Positions 39,056-47,073 of a stretch of DNA of 47,073 bases are shown here, piece after piece. The stretch is from Microbacterium paulum. GTDB taxonomy: Bacteria > Actinomycetota > Actinomycetes > Actinomycetales > Microbacteriaceae. The position numbers were made by a program, and so were the translations under genes. The stretch is from contig NZ_JAAGRY010000019.1 of NCBI RefSeq assembly GCF_015707995.1, positions 1 through 47,073 of the forward strand, in the 5' to 3' direction. Positions within the stretch are counted from its first letter, which is position 1, and each line of letters starts with the position of its first letter. The notes under the pieces are model-generated. The model was not told the origin of the DNA. It saw nothing but the letters and a program-made list of their open reading frames with translations, and made no database searches.

Positions 39056-40381
39056 GTGTCTGAAACCGTCTCCGCGAACGCTCCGGCCGCGCCCCTGCGG
39101 GCGCTGACGCCCGCCAACGACCCGACGTTCGAGAACGTCTGGGACGAGATCGTCTGGCGCGGCCTCGTGCACGTGTCCACCGACCAAGAGGCTCTGCGCG
39201 AGCTGCTGTCGGGCGACCCGATCACGTACTACTGCGGATTCGACCCGACCGCCCCGAGCCTGCACCTGGGCAACCTGGTGCAGCTGCTCACGATGCGCCG
39301 GCTGCAGCTGGCCGGTCACCGGCCGCTGGGTCTCGTGGGCGGATCGACGGGCCTCATCGGCGACCCGCGCCCGACCGCCGAGCGCACCCTCAACACGAAA
39401 GACACCGTCGCCGAGTGGGTGGGGTACCTGCGTTCGCAGGTCGAACGGTTCCTCAGCTTCGAGGGCGAGAACGCCGCCCGCATGGTGAACAACCTCGACT
39501 GGACGGCTCCGCTGTCGGCGATCGACTTCCTGCGTGACATCGGCAAGTACTACCGCGTCGGCACGATGCTGAAGAAAGACGCCGTGTCGGCACGCCTCAA
39601 CTCCGAGGCCGGCATCAGCTACACCGAGTTCAGCTACCAGATCCTGCAGGGCATGGACTTCCTCGAGCTCCACCGGCAGTACGGGTGCGTGCTGCAGACC
39701 GGCGGATCGGACCAGTGGGGCAACCTCACGAGCGGTGTCGACCTCATCCACCGCGTCGAAGGCGTCGGGGTGCATGCGATCGGCACACCGCTGATCACCA
39801 ACAGCGACGGCACGAAGTTCGGCAAGAGCGAGGGCAACGCGATCTGGCTCGATGCCGCGATGTGCAGCCCGTACCGCATGTACCAGTTCTGGCTGTCGAC
39901 GACCGACGCCGACGTCGTCGACCGTCTCAAGGTGTTCACCTTCCTCACGCGCGCCGAGATCGACCAGTACGCGGCGCTCGTCGAGTCCGAGCCGTTCCGT
40001 CGCGCCGCGCAGAAGCGTCTGGCGCGCGAGGTCACGGCGTTCGTGCACGGTGAGGATGCCGCGGATGCCGTCATCGCGGCATCCGAGGCCCTCTTCGGCG
40101 CGGGCGATCTGACGACGCTCGATGCGGCGACGCTGCGGAGCGCCCTGGAGGAGCTTCCGCACGCCGAGGTCGCGGCGGGCACGCCGGTGGTGCAGGCGCT
40201 CGTCGACACGGGTCTCGTCGCGAGTCTCTCCGAGGCGCGACGCGCGATCGCCCAGGGCGGCGTCTCGCTCGATGGAGCCAAGGTCGAGGGTGAAGACGCG
40301 GTCGTGACCGGCGCGTTGCCCGGTGGGGTGTCGGTGCTGCGCCGCGGCAAGAAGACCCTCGCGGGCCTCTTCGTCGGCTGA
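39056..40381 (+). CDS. tyrS: Tyrosine-tRNA ligase
   Basis: Class I synthetase charging tRNA-Tyr. HIGH-type motif HLGN at residues 70-73, GGSTGLIGDPRPTAERTLN, the tyrosine pocket YTEFSYQILQGMDF and GGSDQWGN, and KMSKS-type motif KFGKS at 256-260 after NSDGT. The C-terminal S4 RNA-binding domain spans about residues 375-441 (EARRAIAQGGVSLDGAKVEGED). 441 aa. GTG at 39056 is set by the -10 hexamer; the frame continues open upstream without family similarity. Confidence 0.97.
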   Translation: MSETVSANAPAAPLRALTPANDPTFENVWDEIVWRGLVHVSTDQEALRELLSGDPITYYCGFDPTAPSLHLGNLVQLLTMRRLQLAGHRPLGLVGGSTGLIGDPRPTAERTLNTKDTVAEWVGYLRSQVERFLSFEGENAARMVNNLDWTAPLSAIDFLRDIGKYYRVGTMLKKDAVSARLNSEAGISYTEFSYQILQGMDFLELHRQYGCVLQTGGSDQWGNLTSGVDLIHRVEGVGVHAIGTPLITNSDGTKFGKSEGNAIWLDAAMCSPYRMYQFWLSTTDADVVDRLKVFTFLTRAEIDQYAALVESEPFRRAAQKRLAREVTAFVHGEDAADAVIAASEALFGAGDLTTLDAATLRSALEELPHAEVAAGTPVVQALVDTGLVASLSEARRAIAQGGVSLDGAKVEGEDAVVTGALPGGVSVLRRGKKTLAGLFVG

Positions 40382-40385
40382 CCGC

Positions 40386-41177
40386 GTGCCGTTCACCCCC
40401 TCGCACGCGGTCGTCGCGCTGCCGTTCGTACGCACGCCGCTCGTCCCCGCGGCGATCGCGATCGGGGCGATGACCCCCGATCTGCCGCTCTTCCTCCGTA
40501 GCACGCCGCTCACGTATCAGGCGACGCACACGAACGTGCTGCTGTCGACGGTGATCGCGCTGGGGCTCCTCGCCCTCTGGTACGCGGTGCTGCGGCCGGC
40601 GGTGCGCGAGCTCTCGCCCGACGCGCTGGCGCGGAGACTGCCGGCGGAGTGGGACGGCCCGCCCGCCTTCGGGCGCACCGGCGGGGGAGCGCGGACGCGT
40701 TCGCGCCTCGTCGTCGCGCTGCTCGTCGCGGTCTCTCTCCTTCTCGGCGTGCTCTCGCACATCGCGTGGGATGCCTTCACGCACGAGGACCGCTGGGGGT
40801 TGCGGCTGATCCCGGCGCTGACCGATCAATGGGGTCCGTTGCCTGGTTACAAGTGGCTGCAGCACGGCTCGAGCATCGTCGCCCTCGTGATCCTCGCGGT
40901 GTACGGTGCGCGCTGGCTCTCGCGGCGTGCGCCCGTGGCATCCGTCGCCCGCGTTCTGCCGCCCGGAGTGCGCCGCGCGTGGTGGGTGTCGCTCCCGATC
41001 GCCCTCGTCGTCGCGTGGCTGATCGGGCTCGCCGTCTACGGCCCGCTCACCGCATCGTGGACGGCGCAGCACCTCGCCTACCGTGTGCTGCCTCCCGCGT
41101 GCGCGGTGTGGGGTGTGCTGACTCTCGTGCTCTGCCTCGTCATCGTGCTGGTGCGCCGCCGCGGCGCCCGGGCGTGA
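40386..41177 (+). CDS. DUF4184 membrane protein
   Basis: 263 aa. PFTPSHAVVALPFVRTPLVPAAIAIGAMTPDLPLF and LGVLSHIAWDAFTHEDRWG are the DUF4184 hallmarks, with conserved His/Asp that may bind metal. Five to six transmembrane helices. Function unknown. GTG five bases after the tyrS stop, so probably co-transcribed. It ends GTGA. Confidence 0.82.
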   Translation: MPFTPSHAVVALPFVRTPLVPAAIAIGAMTPDLPLFLRSTPLTYQATHTNVLLSTVIALGLLALWYAVLRPAVRELSPDALARRLPAEWDGPPAFGRTGGGARTRSRLVVALLVAVSLLLGVLSHIAWDAFTHEDRWGLRLIPALTDQWGPLPGYKWLQHGSSIVALVILAVYGARWLSRRAPVASVARVLPPGVRRAWWVSLPIALVVAWLIGLAVYGPLTASWTAQHLAYRVLPPACAVWGVLTLVLCLVIVLVRRRGARA

Positions 41178-41199
41178 CGCCCGCGCGCACCGCGAGCGG

Positions 41200-41217
41200 T
41201 AATGTGAACGTGCACAT
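41200..41217. promoter_or_regulatory. lacI-gene promoter and operator O1
   Basis: The -10-like TAATGT (41200-41205) overlaps ATGTGAACGTGCACAT (41202-41217), an inverted repeat with one mismatched pair. It shares its first nine bases with the perfect operator before gguA, so the regulator should repress itself. Confidence 0.7.
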
Positions 41218-41233
41218 CGAAGGCGAGGGCAGG

Positions 41234-42283
41234 GTGACGGCAGGCGAGGAACGCACGCGCACCGCGAGCATCCGCGACGTCGCGCGCGCTGCCGACGTCT
41301 CGTACCAGACCGTCTCGCGCGTGCTCAACGGCCACCCCTCGATCCGTCCCGCCACGAAGCAGCGGGTGCTCGACGCCATGGCCGAGCTCCGCTATCGGCC
41401 GAACCAGGCGGCGCGAGCGCTCGTCACGAGTCGCTCGCGCACGCTCGGCGTCGTCCTCGGCTCGCGCGGCGAGTACGGGCCGACCTCGAGCCTGGCCGCC
41501 CTCGAAGACGCCGCACGCGAACGCGGCTACTGGGTGACCTCCGCCTACCTGAGCGACACCCGTCCCGAGACGATCCGCGCCGCCGTCGAGCATCTGCGCC
41601 GCCAGTCGGTCGAGGGCATCATCGTGCACGCCCCGCAGGTGCGCGTGTTCGACGTTCTCGCCGAACTCGACGTCGACGTGCCCTATCTCGGACTGCACTC
41701 GGCCGAGCGCGGCATCGCCGAACTCGCCGACGACCAGGTGCACGGTGCGCGCATGGTCACCGAACACCTGATCTCGCTCGGTCACGTCGAGATCCTGCAC
41801 GTCGCCGGCCCGCAGGACTGGATCGAGGCCGAGAGCCGCATGCGCGGTTATCTGCACGCACTCTCCGACGCCGATCTGCCCACCCGTCCGCCGATCCTCG
41901 GCGACTGGACGGGAGACTTCGGCTATCGCGCCGCGATCGAGTTGTCGAGGCGGCTCGACTTCACCGCCGTGTTCGCCGCGAACGATTCCATGGCGCTGGG
42001 GCTGCTGCACGGGTTCCGCGACGTGGGGGTCGACCTTCCCCGCCAGCTCAGCGTCGTCGGCTTCGATGACATCCCGCTCGCCCGCCACGGGTGGCCGCCG
42101 CTGACGACCGTGCACCAGAACTTCACGGGTCTCGGCGAGCGCGCGGTCCGCGCGCTGCTCGACGCGATCGGTGCACCGTCGACTGCCCCCGAGGCGGCGG
42201 AAGCGGCTCCGGAGGCATCCGATGTCGTGCCGCGCCTGGTCGTACGCGACTCATCGGCGCCTGCTCCGTCGCCCGGCCGCTGA
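41234..42283 (+). CDS. LacI-family regulator of the adjacent sugar transporter
   Basis: Helix-turn-helix at the N-terminus (ASIRDVARAADVSYQTVSRVLNGHPSIRPATKQRVLDAMAELRYRPN) with hinge NQAARALVTSRS, then a sugar-binding periplasmic-type domain (GVVLGS, VEGIIVHAP, FDDIPLARHGWPPLTTVHQ). 349 aa. GTG at 41234 has GAGGGCAGG upstream; GTG at 41210 (leaderless) and 41174 are possible. Matching palindromes at its own promoter and at gguA make local repression likely, relieved by the transported sugar. Confidence 0.88.
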   Translation: MTAGEERTRTASIRDVARAADVSYQTVSRVLNGHPSIRPATKQRVLDAMAELRYRPNQAARALVTSRSRTLGVVLGSRGEYGPTSSLAALEDAARERGYWVTSAYLSDTRPETIRAAVEHLRRQSVEGIIVHAPQVRVFDVLAELDVDVPYLGLHSAERGIAELADDQVHGARMVTEHLISLGHVEILHVAGPQDWIEAESRMRGYLHALSDADLPTRPPILGDWTGDFGYRAAIELSRRLDFTAVFAANDSMALGLLHGFRDVGVDLPRQLSVVGFDDIPLARHGWPPLTTVHQNFTGLGERAVRALLDAIGAPSTAPEAAEAAPEASDVVPRLVVRDSSAPAPSPGR

Positions 42284-42321
42284 CCGTTCCATAACGGGCC
42301 GATAACAGCGCTTCGCGCCGA

Positions 42322-42350
42322 TTGACACGGCGCCGTCGAAGGTGCACGAT
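42322..42350 (+). promoter_or_regulatory. gguA promoter
   Basis: TTGACA (42322-42327), 17-base spacer, CACGAT (42345-42350). The predicted start is near 42357, just before the operator, leaving a leader of about 65 bases with GAGGAGG ten bases from the gguA ATG. Confidence 0.65.
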
Positions 42351-42359
42351 GATCAAGCA

Positions 42360-42375
42360 ATGTGAACGGTCACAT
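42360..42375. promoter_or_regulatory. LacI-type operator O2 at the gguA transcript start
   Basis: ATGTGA-ACGG-TCACAT, perfect six-base arms around four bases. It begins about three bases after the predicted transcript start, where a bound repressor would block clearance. Confidence 0.75.
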
Positions 42376-42424
42376 CTAGCGGTCCGATACCGGACGACAG
42401 CACACGACGAGGAGGTCGCGCACG

Positions 42425-43972
42425 ATGACGGACGCAGTCCCGATCTTGGAGATGCGCTCCATCACCAAAGAGTTCCCGGGTGTCAAGGCGCTCAGCAACG
42501 TGTCGATCACGGTGGCTGCCGGCGAAGTGCACGCGATCTGCGGTGAGAACGGCGCCGGCAAGTCGACGCTCATGAAGGTGCTCTCGGGCGTCTACCCGTA
42601 CGGCACGTACGACGGAGAGATCTGGTTCCGCGGCGAGGTCGTCGAGTTCAAAGACATCCGCGCGAGCGAGCAGGCTGGCATCGTGATCATCCACCAGGAG
42701 CTCGCGCTGATCCCCGAGCTGTCGATCACCGAGAACATCTTCCTCGGCAACGAGATCGAGCGCGGGGGAGTGATCGACTGGTCGCAGGCCCGACTGCGCG
42801 CCCTCGACCTGCTGGCCCGCGTCGGTCTGCGCGAAGATCCCGACACGCAGATCAAGCACCTCGGCGTCGGCAAGCAGCAGCTCGTCGAGATCGCGAAGGC
42901 GCTCTCGAAAGAGGTCAAGCTCCTCATCCTCGACGAGCCGACCGCGGCGCTGAACGAAGACGACTCGCAGCACCTGCTCGACCTCATCCTCTCGCTCAAG
43001 GGCAAGGGGATCACGTCGATCATCATCAGCCACAAGCTCAACGAGATCGAGCAGATCGCCGACGAGATCACGATCATCCGCGACGGCCGCACGATCGAGA
43101 CGCTCGACGTGAACGCCGGCGGCGTCGACGAAGACCGCATCATCCGCGGCATGGTGGGCCGGTCGCTCGAGAGCCGGTTCCCCGACCGCACGCCGCACAT
43201 CGGCGAGGTGTTCTTCGAGGTGCGCGACTGGTGGGTGCAGCACCCGCAGGTTCCCGAGCGGCTCGTCGCGAAGGGCTCGAACCTCGTCGTCCGTCGCGGC
43301 GAGATCGTCGGCCTCGCCGGGCTCATGGGCGCCGGGCGCACCGAGCTCGCGATGAGTGTCTTCGGCCGCTCCTACGGCAAGTACCTCTCGGGCACGCTCA
43401 TCAAAGACGGCGAAGAGATCGTCTTGAAAGACGTGCAGTCGGCCATCGACCACGGTCTCGCCTACGTGAGCGAAGACCGCAAGGTTCTGGGGCTGAACCT
43501 GCTCGACACCATCAAGCGCTCGATCGTGTCGGCGAAGCTGTCGAAGGTCGCCCCGCGCGGCGTGATCGACGCCTACACCGAGAGCGATGTCGCCGATGAT
43601 TACCGCAAGCGTCTTCGCATCAAGACGCCGTCGGTCGACGTGGGCGTCGCGAAGCTCTCCGGCGGCAACCAGCAGAAAGTCGTGCTGGCCAAGTGGATGT
43701 TCACCGATCCCGATCTGCTGATCCTCGACGAGCCCACGCGCGGCATCGACGTCGGGGCGAAGTACGAGATCTACACGATCATCCAGCAGCTCGCCGCGCA
43801 GGGGAAAGGCGTGATCCTCATCTCGAGCGAACTGCCCGAGCTCCTGGGCATCTCCGACCGCATCTACACGATCTTCGAGGGGCAGATCACCGATGATCTG
43901 CCGGTCTCGGAGGCGACCCCCGAGAACCTCATGCGCAGCATGACCTCCGTACGACAGAAAGCACAGCGATGA
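42425..43972 (+). CDS. gguA: Sugar ABC transporter ATPase, GguA/MmsA/XylG type
   Basis: 515 aa, two fused ATPase domains. Domain 1: [49 protein letters not shown]. Domain 2: [12 protein letters not shown] (degenerate Walker A), [27 protein letters not shown] and [19 protein letters not shown]. This is the monosaccharide-importer (CUT2) class; GguAB-ChvE transporters take up sugars such as xylose, glucose, arabinose or galactose. GAGGAGG precedes the ATG. Ends overlapping gguB by four bases. Confidence 0.93.
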   Translation: MTDAVPILEMRSITKEFPGVKALSNVSITVAAGEVHAICGENGAGKSTLMKVLSGVYPYGTYDGEIWFRGEVVEFKDIRASEQAGIVIIHQELALIPELSITENIFLGNEIERGGVIDWSQARLRALDLLARVGLREDPDTQIKHLGVGKQQLVEIAKALSKEVKLLILDEPTAALNEDDSQHLLDLILSLKGKGITSIIISHKLNEIEQIADEITIIRDGRTIETLDVNAGGVDEDRIIRGMVGRSLESRFPDRTPHIGEVFFEVRDWWVQHPQVPERLVAKGSNLVVRRGEIVGLAGLMGAGRTELAMSVFGRSYGKYLSGTLIKDGEEIVLKDVQSAIDHGLAYVSEDRKVLGLNLLDTIKRSIVSAKLSKVAPRGVIDAYTESDVADDYRKRLRIKTPSVDVGVAKLSGGNQQKVVLAKWMFTDPDLLILDEPTRGIDVGAKYEIYTIIQQLAAQGKGVILISSELPELLGISDRIYTIFEGQITDDLPVSEATPENLMRSMTSVRQKAQR

Positions 43973-45336
43973 CCACCGAGACGGTTCCCTCGAAAAGCAA
44001 CGGCGGCATCGCCGACCTGAAGAAGATGTTCGGCGGCGGCACGTCGTCGCTGCGCCAATTCGGCATCCTGTTCTCGCTGATCGCGATCATCGTGGTGTTC
44101 CAGATCTGGACGAACGGCACGACGCTCTCGCCGCAGAACCTCATCAACGTCGTCAGCCAGCAGTCCTACATCCTGATCCTCGCGATCGGCATGGTGATGG
44201 TGATCATCCTCGGTCACATCGATCTGTCGGTGGGCTCGGTGGCCGCCTTCGTCGGCATCATCGTCGCGAAGTCGATGGATGACTGGCAGGTGCCCTGGCC
44301 CGTCGCGATCGGCATCGGCCTGGTGGTCGGCGCGCTCGTGGGCGCATGGCAGGGGTTCTGGGTCGCCTACGTCGGGGTTCCCGCGTTCATCGTGACCCTG
44401 GCCGGCATGCTGATCTTCCGCGGTGGCAACCAGTGGATCGGCCAGTCGACGACCACGCCGGTGCCGCCCGAGTACAGCTTCATCGGCTCCGGCTACCTGC
44501 CCGAGCTCCCCATCGCGGTGAACTTCAACGTGCTGACGATGCTGCTCGGCCTGATCGGTGTCGGCTGGGTGTTCTACAACGAGTACCGGCTGCGCCGTCA
44601 GCAGCAGCGCATCGGCGTCGAGCCCGCGCCGCTGTGGGTGTCGGGTGTGAAGGTCGTGCTGCTGTCGGCCGCGATCCTCTGGGCGGCCTGGCTGTTCGCC
44701 ACCGGGCGCCCCGGCACGAGCTTCCCCATCTCGGGCGTGATCCTCCTCGTCCTCGTGGTGGTCTACTCGTTCATCACGAACCGCACCGTCTTCGGTCGGC
44801 ACATCTACGCCGTCGGCGGCAACCGCATGGCCGCCGCGCTGTCGGGTGTCAAAGACCGTCGCGTCGACTTCCTCGTGATGATGAACATGTCGATCCTCGC
44901 CGCCGTCGCCGGCATGATCTACGTCGGTCGCGCCACGGCGTCGGGCCCGCAAGACGGCAACGGCTGGGAGCTGGATGCCATCGCCGCGGTCTTCATCGGC
45001 GGCGCCGCCGTCTCGGGCGGCATCGGCACGGTCATCGGATCGATCATCGGCGGTCTCGTGATGGCGTTCCTCAACAACGGCCTGCAACTGATCGGTGCGG
45101 GTGCCGACGCCATCTCGATCACGAAGGGTCTCGTGCTGCTGCTCGCCGTCGCGATCGACGTCATCAGCAAGCGTCGCGGCGGTCCGTCGATCATCGGCCT
45201 GTTCATGCGCAACTTCGGTGGCAAGGACTCCGGCGACAAGGACACGAAGGCCGCCCTCCCCGAAACCGTGCCCGCCGTCGCCCCGACGTCGGTCTCCAAC
45301 GAGTCGAGCCTTCCGGCCGACCTTCCCCGGCAGTAG
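43969..45336 (+). CDS. gguB: Sugar ABC transporter permease, GguB/MmsB type
   Basis: 455 aa, BPD_transp_2 fold with about 10-12 membrane segments. [23 protein letters not shown] is the family signature. [51 protein letters not shown] and [31 protein letters not shown] follow. Longer than RbsC-type permeases, as typical of GguB. A Ser/Pro/Asp-rich cytoplasmic tail of about 45 residues ends the protein. ATG overlaps the gguA stop. Confidence 0.92.
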   Translation: MTTETVPSKSNGGIADLKKMFGGGTSSLRQFGILFSLIAIIVVFQIWTNGTTLSPQNLINVVSQQSYILILAIGMVMVIILGHIDLSVGSVAAFVGIIVAKSMDDWQVPWPVAIGIGLVVGALVGAWQGFWVAYVGVPAFIVTLAGMLIFRGGNQWIGQSTTTPVPPEYSFIGSGYLPELPIAVNFNVLTMLLGLIGVGWVFYNEYRLRRQQQRIGVEPAPLWVSGVKVVLLSAAILWAAWLFATGRPGTSFPISGVILLVLVVVYSFITNRTVFGRHIYAVGGNRMAAALSGVKDRRVDFLVMMNMSILAAVAGMIYVGRATASGPQDGNGWELDAIAAVFIGGAAVSGGIGTVIGSIIGGLVMAFLNNGLQLIGAGADAISITKGLVLLLAVAIDVISKRRGGPSIIGLFMRNFGGKDSGDKDTKAALPETVPAVAPTSVSNESSLPADLPRQ

Positions 45337-45388
45337 CCCTCGCGCGCTGCCACACCAAGAGATACCCACAACAGAAAGTGATGAATCA

Positions 45389-46513
45389 ATGAAGAGAATC
45401 GCACTCGCGGCGGCGGCGGTTGCCGCCGTCACCGCTCTCGCCCTCACGGGATGCTCGAGCTCGGGTGGGCGCGGCGGCGACACCGGCGCCTCCGAGTCGG
45501 CCGCGGCCGGGTTCGCCTCCGACGCGACGATCGGCATCGCCCTGCCCGACAAGACCTCCGAGAACTGGGTGCTCGCGGGCAAGCTCTTCGAAGACGGCCT
45601 GAAGTCGGCCGGCTTCAAGGGCGACGTGCAGTACGCCCCGGCATCCAACACGGTCGCCGAGCAGCAGAACCAGATCTCGGCGATGATCACCAACGGTGCG
45701 AAGGTCATCGTGATCGGTGCCAAGGACGGCAAGCAGCTCGGTACGCAGCTTCAGCAGGCCGCGGATGCCGGTGTGAAGATCATCGCGTACGACCGGCTGA
45801 TCGAGAACACGCCGAACGTCGACTACTACGTCGCGTTCGACAACTTCAAGGTCGGCGAGCTGCAGGGCCAGGCCCTGCTCGACGGGCTGGCGAAGCGCTC
45901 GGGCCACGCAGCGCCGTGGAACATCGAGCTCTTCTCGGGCTCACCCGACGACGCCAACTCGGCGGTGTTCTTCAACGGCGCGATGAAGGTGCTGCAGCCG
46001 AAGATCGACGACGGCACGCTCAAGGTGGTCTCGGGTCAGACCGACATCCAGCAGACGGCGACGCAGGGCTGGAAGGCCGAGAACGCGCAGAGTCGCATGG
46101 ACTCGCTGCTGACGGCGAACTACACCTCCGCGACCATCGACGGCGTGCTCTCGCCGAACGACACCCTCGCCCGCGCCATCATCACCTCGGTGAAGGCGGC
46201 TGGTAAGGACATCTCGACCTTCACCGTCACCGGTCAGGACTCCGAGGTCGAGTCGGTGAAGTCGATCATGGCCGGTGAGCAGTACTCGACGATCAACAAG
46301 GACACCTCGCTCCTGGTCGAGCAGACCATCAAGATGATCGGTCAGCTGCAGAAGGGCGAAGAGGTCGACGTCAACGACACCGAGCAGTACGACAACGGCG
46401 TGAAGGTCGTTCCCGCGTACCTGCTCAAGCCGGTCATCGTCACCAAGGAGAACGCGGCTGAGGCGTATGCCAACAACCCGACCCTCCTCGACATCGTGAA
46501 GGCTGCCCAGTAA
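45389..46513 (+). CDS. chvE: Sugar-binding lipoprotein, ChvE type
   Basis: 374 aa periplasmic-binding-like domain, family of ChvE/multiple sugar-binding proteins. Signal MKRIALAAAAVAAVTALA with lipobox LTGC, then a Ser/Gly linker. Binding domain: IGIALPDKTSENWVLAG, VIVIGAKDGKQLGTQLQQAADAGVKIIAYDRLI, NIELFSGSPDDANSAVFFNGAM, DGVLSPNDTLARAII and TVTGQDSEVESVKSI. It captures sugar for GguAB outside the cell. The start follows the lipoprotein signal; only a weak GAAAG precedes it. The 52-base gap from gguB holds no visible hairpin. Confidence 0.93.
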   Translation: MKRIALAAAAVAAVTALALTGCSSSGGRGGDTGASESAAAGFASDATIGIALPDKTSENWVLAGKLFEDGLKSAGFKGDVQYAPASNTVAEQQNQISAMITNGAKVIVIGAKDGKQLGTQLQQAADAGVKIIAYDRLIENTPNVDYYVAFDNFKVGELQGQALLDGLAKRSGHAAPWNIELFSGSPDDANSAVFFNGAMKVLQPKIDDGTLKVVSGQTDIQQTATQGWKAENAQSRMDSLLTANYTSATIDGVLSPNDTLARAIITSVKAAGKDISTFTVTGQDSEVESVKSIMAGEQYSTINKDTSLLVEQTIKMIGQLQKGEEVDVNDTEQYDNGVKVVPAYLLKPVIVTKENAAEAYANNPTLLDIVKAAQ

Positions 46514-46532
46514 GCAGCGCCACACGACAGAC

Positions 46533-46564
46533 GACGGCCCCCGCTCTTCGGAGCGGGGGCCGTC
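46533..46564 (+). terminator. Terminator after chvE
   Basis: GACGGCCCCCGCTC, tetraloop TTCG, GAGCGGGGGCCGTC: 14 perfect pairs. It isolates the sugar operon from the rRNA promoters. Confidence 0.92.
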
Positions 46565-46800
46565 CTGCGCGACACGCCCGGGATGCAAGCCGGATTTGTC
46601 CGATCCCAGTGATCGCGGCAGGATATTACTTGTTCGCCCCACAGGGAAGAGCGAAACGGCCGAGAGGCCTCGCCCCCTCAAGTGGAGGACCACCCCATCT
46701 CGAACTTCTCGCTAGAGAAAACAAGACCTTCTGGTCTAGGATGGGATCCCGCTCATCGAAGTCTGTCGTTGAGAGCTGTCGCAGACGCGAGATCGTCGCG
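46565..46800 (+). promoter_or_regulatory. Upstream part of the rrn promoter region
   Basis: No gene is supported in this relatively A/T-richer stretch. TAGGAT at 46737-46742 is a possible additional -10, preceded by the inverted repeat AGACC-TTCT-GGTCT that ends in it, but lacks a clear -35. Its context resembles the stronger downstream -10 elements. A GGCC-GAGA-GGCC hairpin lies near 46660. Confidence 0.45.
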
Positions 46801-46810
46801 AACAGCTGAT

Positions 46811-46852
46811 TTGACACAGTCGGGCGAGAGGGATAGGATAGTGAAGTTGCCC
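46811..46852 (+). promoter_or_regulatory. rrn promoter P1 with conserved start region
   Basis: TTGACA (46811-46816), 17-base spacer, TAGGAT (46834-46839), three bases, then GAAGTTGCCC (46843-46852). Near-consensus for the main sigma factor, as expected for rRNA promoters. Confidence 0.85.
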
Positions 46853-46943
46853 GGCGGGCTGGCGTAAAGCCGAAACGCTGAGCAAACGATCTAGCTTCGT
46901 GACAAGCGAGTCATCGCGTCTGACTTCGGTCGGAAACGCCGAT

Positions 46944-46984
46944 TTGACAAGCGAAACACGAAGTGTAAGGTAGAGAAGTTGCCC
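46944..46984 (+). promoter_or_regulatory. rrn promoter P2 with conserved start region
   Basis: TTGACA (46944-46949), 16-base spacer, TAAGGT (46966-46971), three bases, then the same GAAGTTGCCC (46975-46984) at the same distance as in P1. Confidence 0.85.
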
Positions 46985-47073
46985 TTCTGGGATGCCGTGA
47001 GGTGTTGTGGGGGGAGCGTCCGATCCTTGAGAACTCAACAGCGTGCACTTGTCAAATGCCAAATAACCTCGAT
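46985..47073 (+). other. rRNA operon leader (16S precursor), incomplete
   Basis: Contains CCTTGAGAACTCAACAGCGT (47021-47040), a conserved actinobacterial rrn leader block linked to antitermination and processing. The mature 16S sequence has not begun by 47073. Confidence 0.8.

Noticed and set aside
46609..46809. Small ORFs in the region after chvE
   Set aside because: The region lies upstream of clear rRNA promoters, is less GC-rich at third positions and shows no ribosome binding site; better explained as regulatory DNA.
46985..47073. Start of the 16S rRNA gene
   Set aside because: Only leader sequence is visible; the conserved 16S 5' sequence has not begun by the end of the window.

Overview
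The window is a continuous stretch of high-GC actinobacterial core chromosome. Gene order (miaA-dapF-hflX, lexA beside a LysM gene, hisB-hisH-priA, infC-rpmI-rplT, pheST, argCJBDF..H, tyrS), strong G/C third-position bias, many GTG starts and protein similarity as I recognise it all point to Microbacteriaceae, most likely Microbacterium. I see no prophage, insertion sequence, integrase, CRISPR array or tRNA gene. The right end runs into the promoter and leader of a ribosomal RNA operon whose 16S gene lies beyond the window.

Layout. (1) 1-5.7 kb: miaA, a ypeA-type acetyltransferase, dapF, a DyP peroxidase with an RsmC-like methyltransferase on the minus strand, and hflX. (2) 5.7-10.8 kb: an S9 peptidase and a LysR regulator on the minus strand, divergent from mesX-mesD, an oxygen-linked, folate-independent methionine synthase pair. 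Two LysR-type boxes lie between them. (3) 10.8-12.1 kb: lexA divergent from a LysM membrane protein resembling SOS division inhibitors. (4) 12.1-16.4 kb: hisC, hisB, hisH, priA, an SseB-like gene and a DUF1844 gene. (5) 16.4-18.9 kb: infC (AUC start codon), rpmI, rplT, a terminator and a SpoU-type rRNA methyltransferase. (6) 19-22.4 kb: gluABCD, a glutamate-type ABC importer. (7) 22.5-28.6 kb: pheST and a two-gene ABC exporter. (8) 28.6-37.7 kb: a reductase/epimerase-like gene, then argC-argJ-argB-argD-argF, an acyltransferase-like membrane gene, and argH. A small Arg-rich leader gene precedes argC; neither argR nor argG is present in the cluster. (9) 37.7-41.2 kb: a SatD-like regulator, a membrane protein, tyrS and a DUF4184 membrane protein. 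(10) 41.2-46.5 kb: a LacI regulator with the sugar ABC transporter genes gguA-gguB-chvE, and matching operators at both promoters. (11) 46.6-47.07 kb: the rrn promoter region.

Two signals run through the whole window. First, at fifteen genes a TAnnnT -10 hexamer (one imperfect) sits only 6-8 bases before the start codon, which predicts leaderless mRNAs and decides several start codons. In two cases the TAG stop of the preceding gene is itself the start of that hexamer. Second, GGATGCC and its complement are strongly over-represented on both strands and override codon preference. The most interesting local candidate is the leaderless Arg-rich micro-ORF at 29668-29748, which looks like a translational attenuator of arginine biosynthesis in a cluster without argR.
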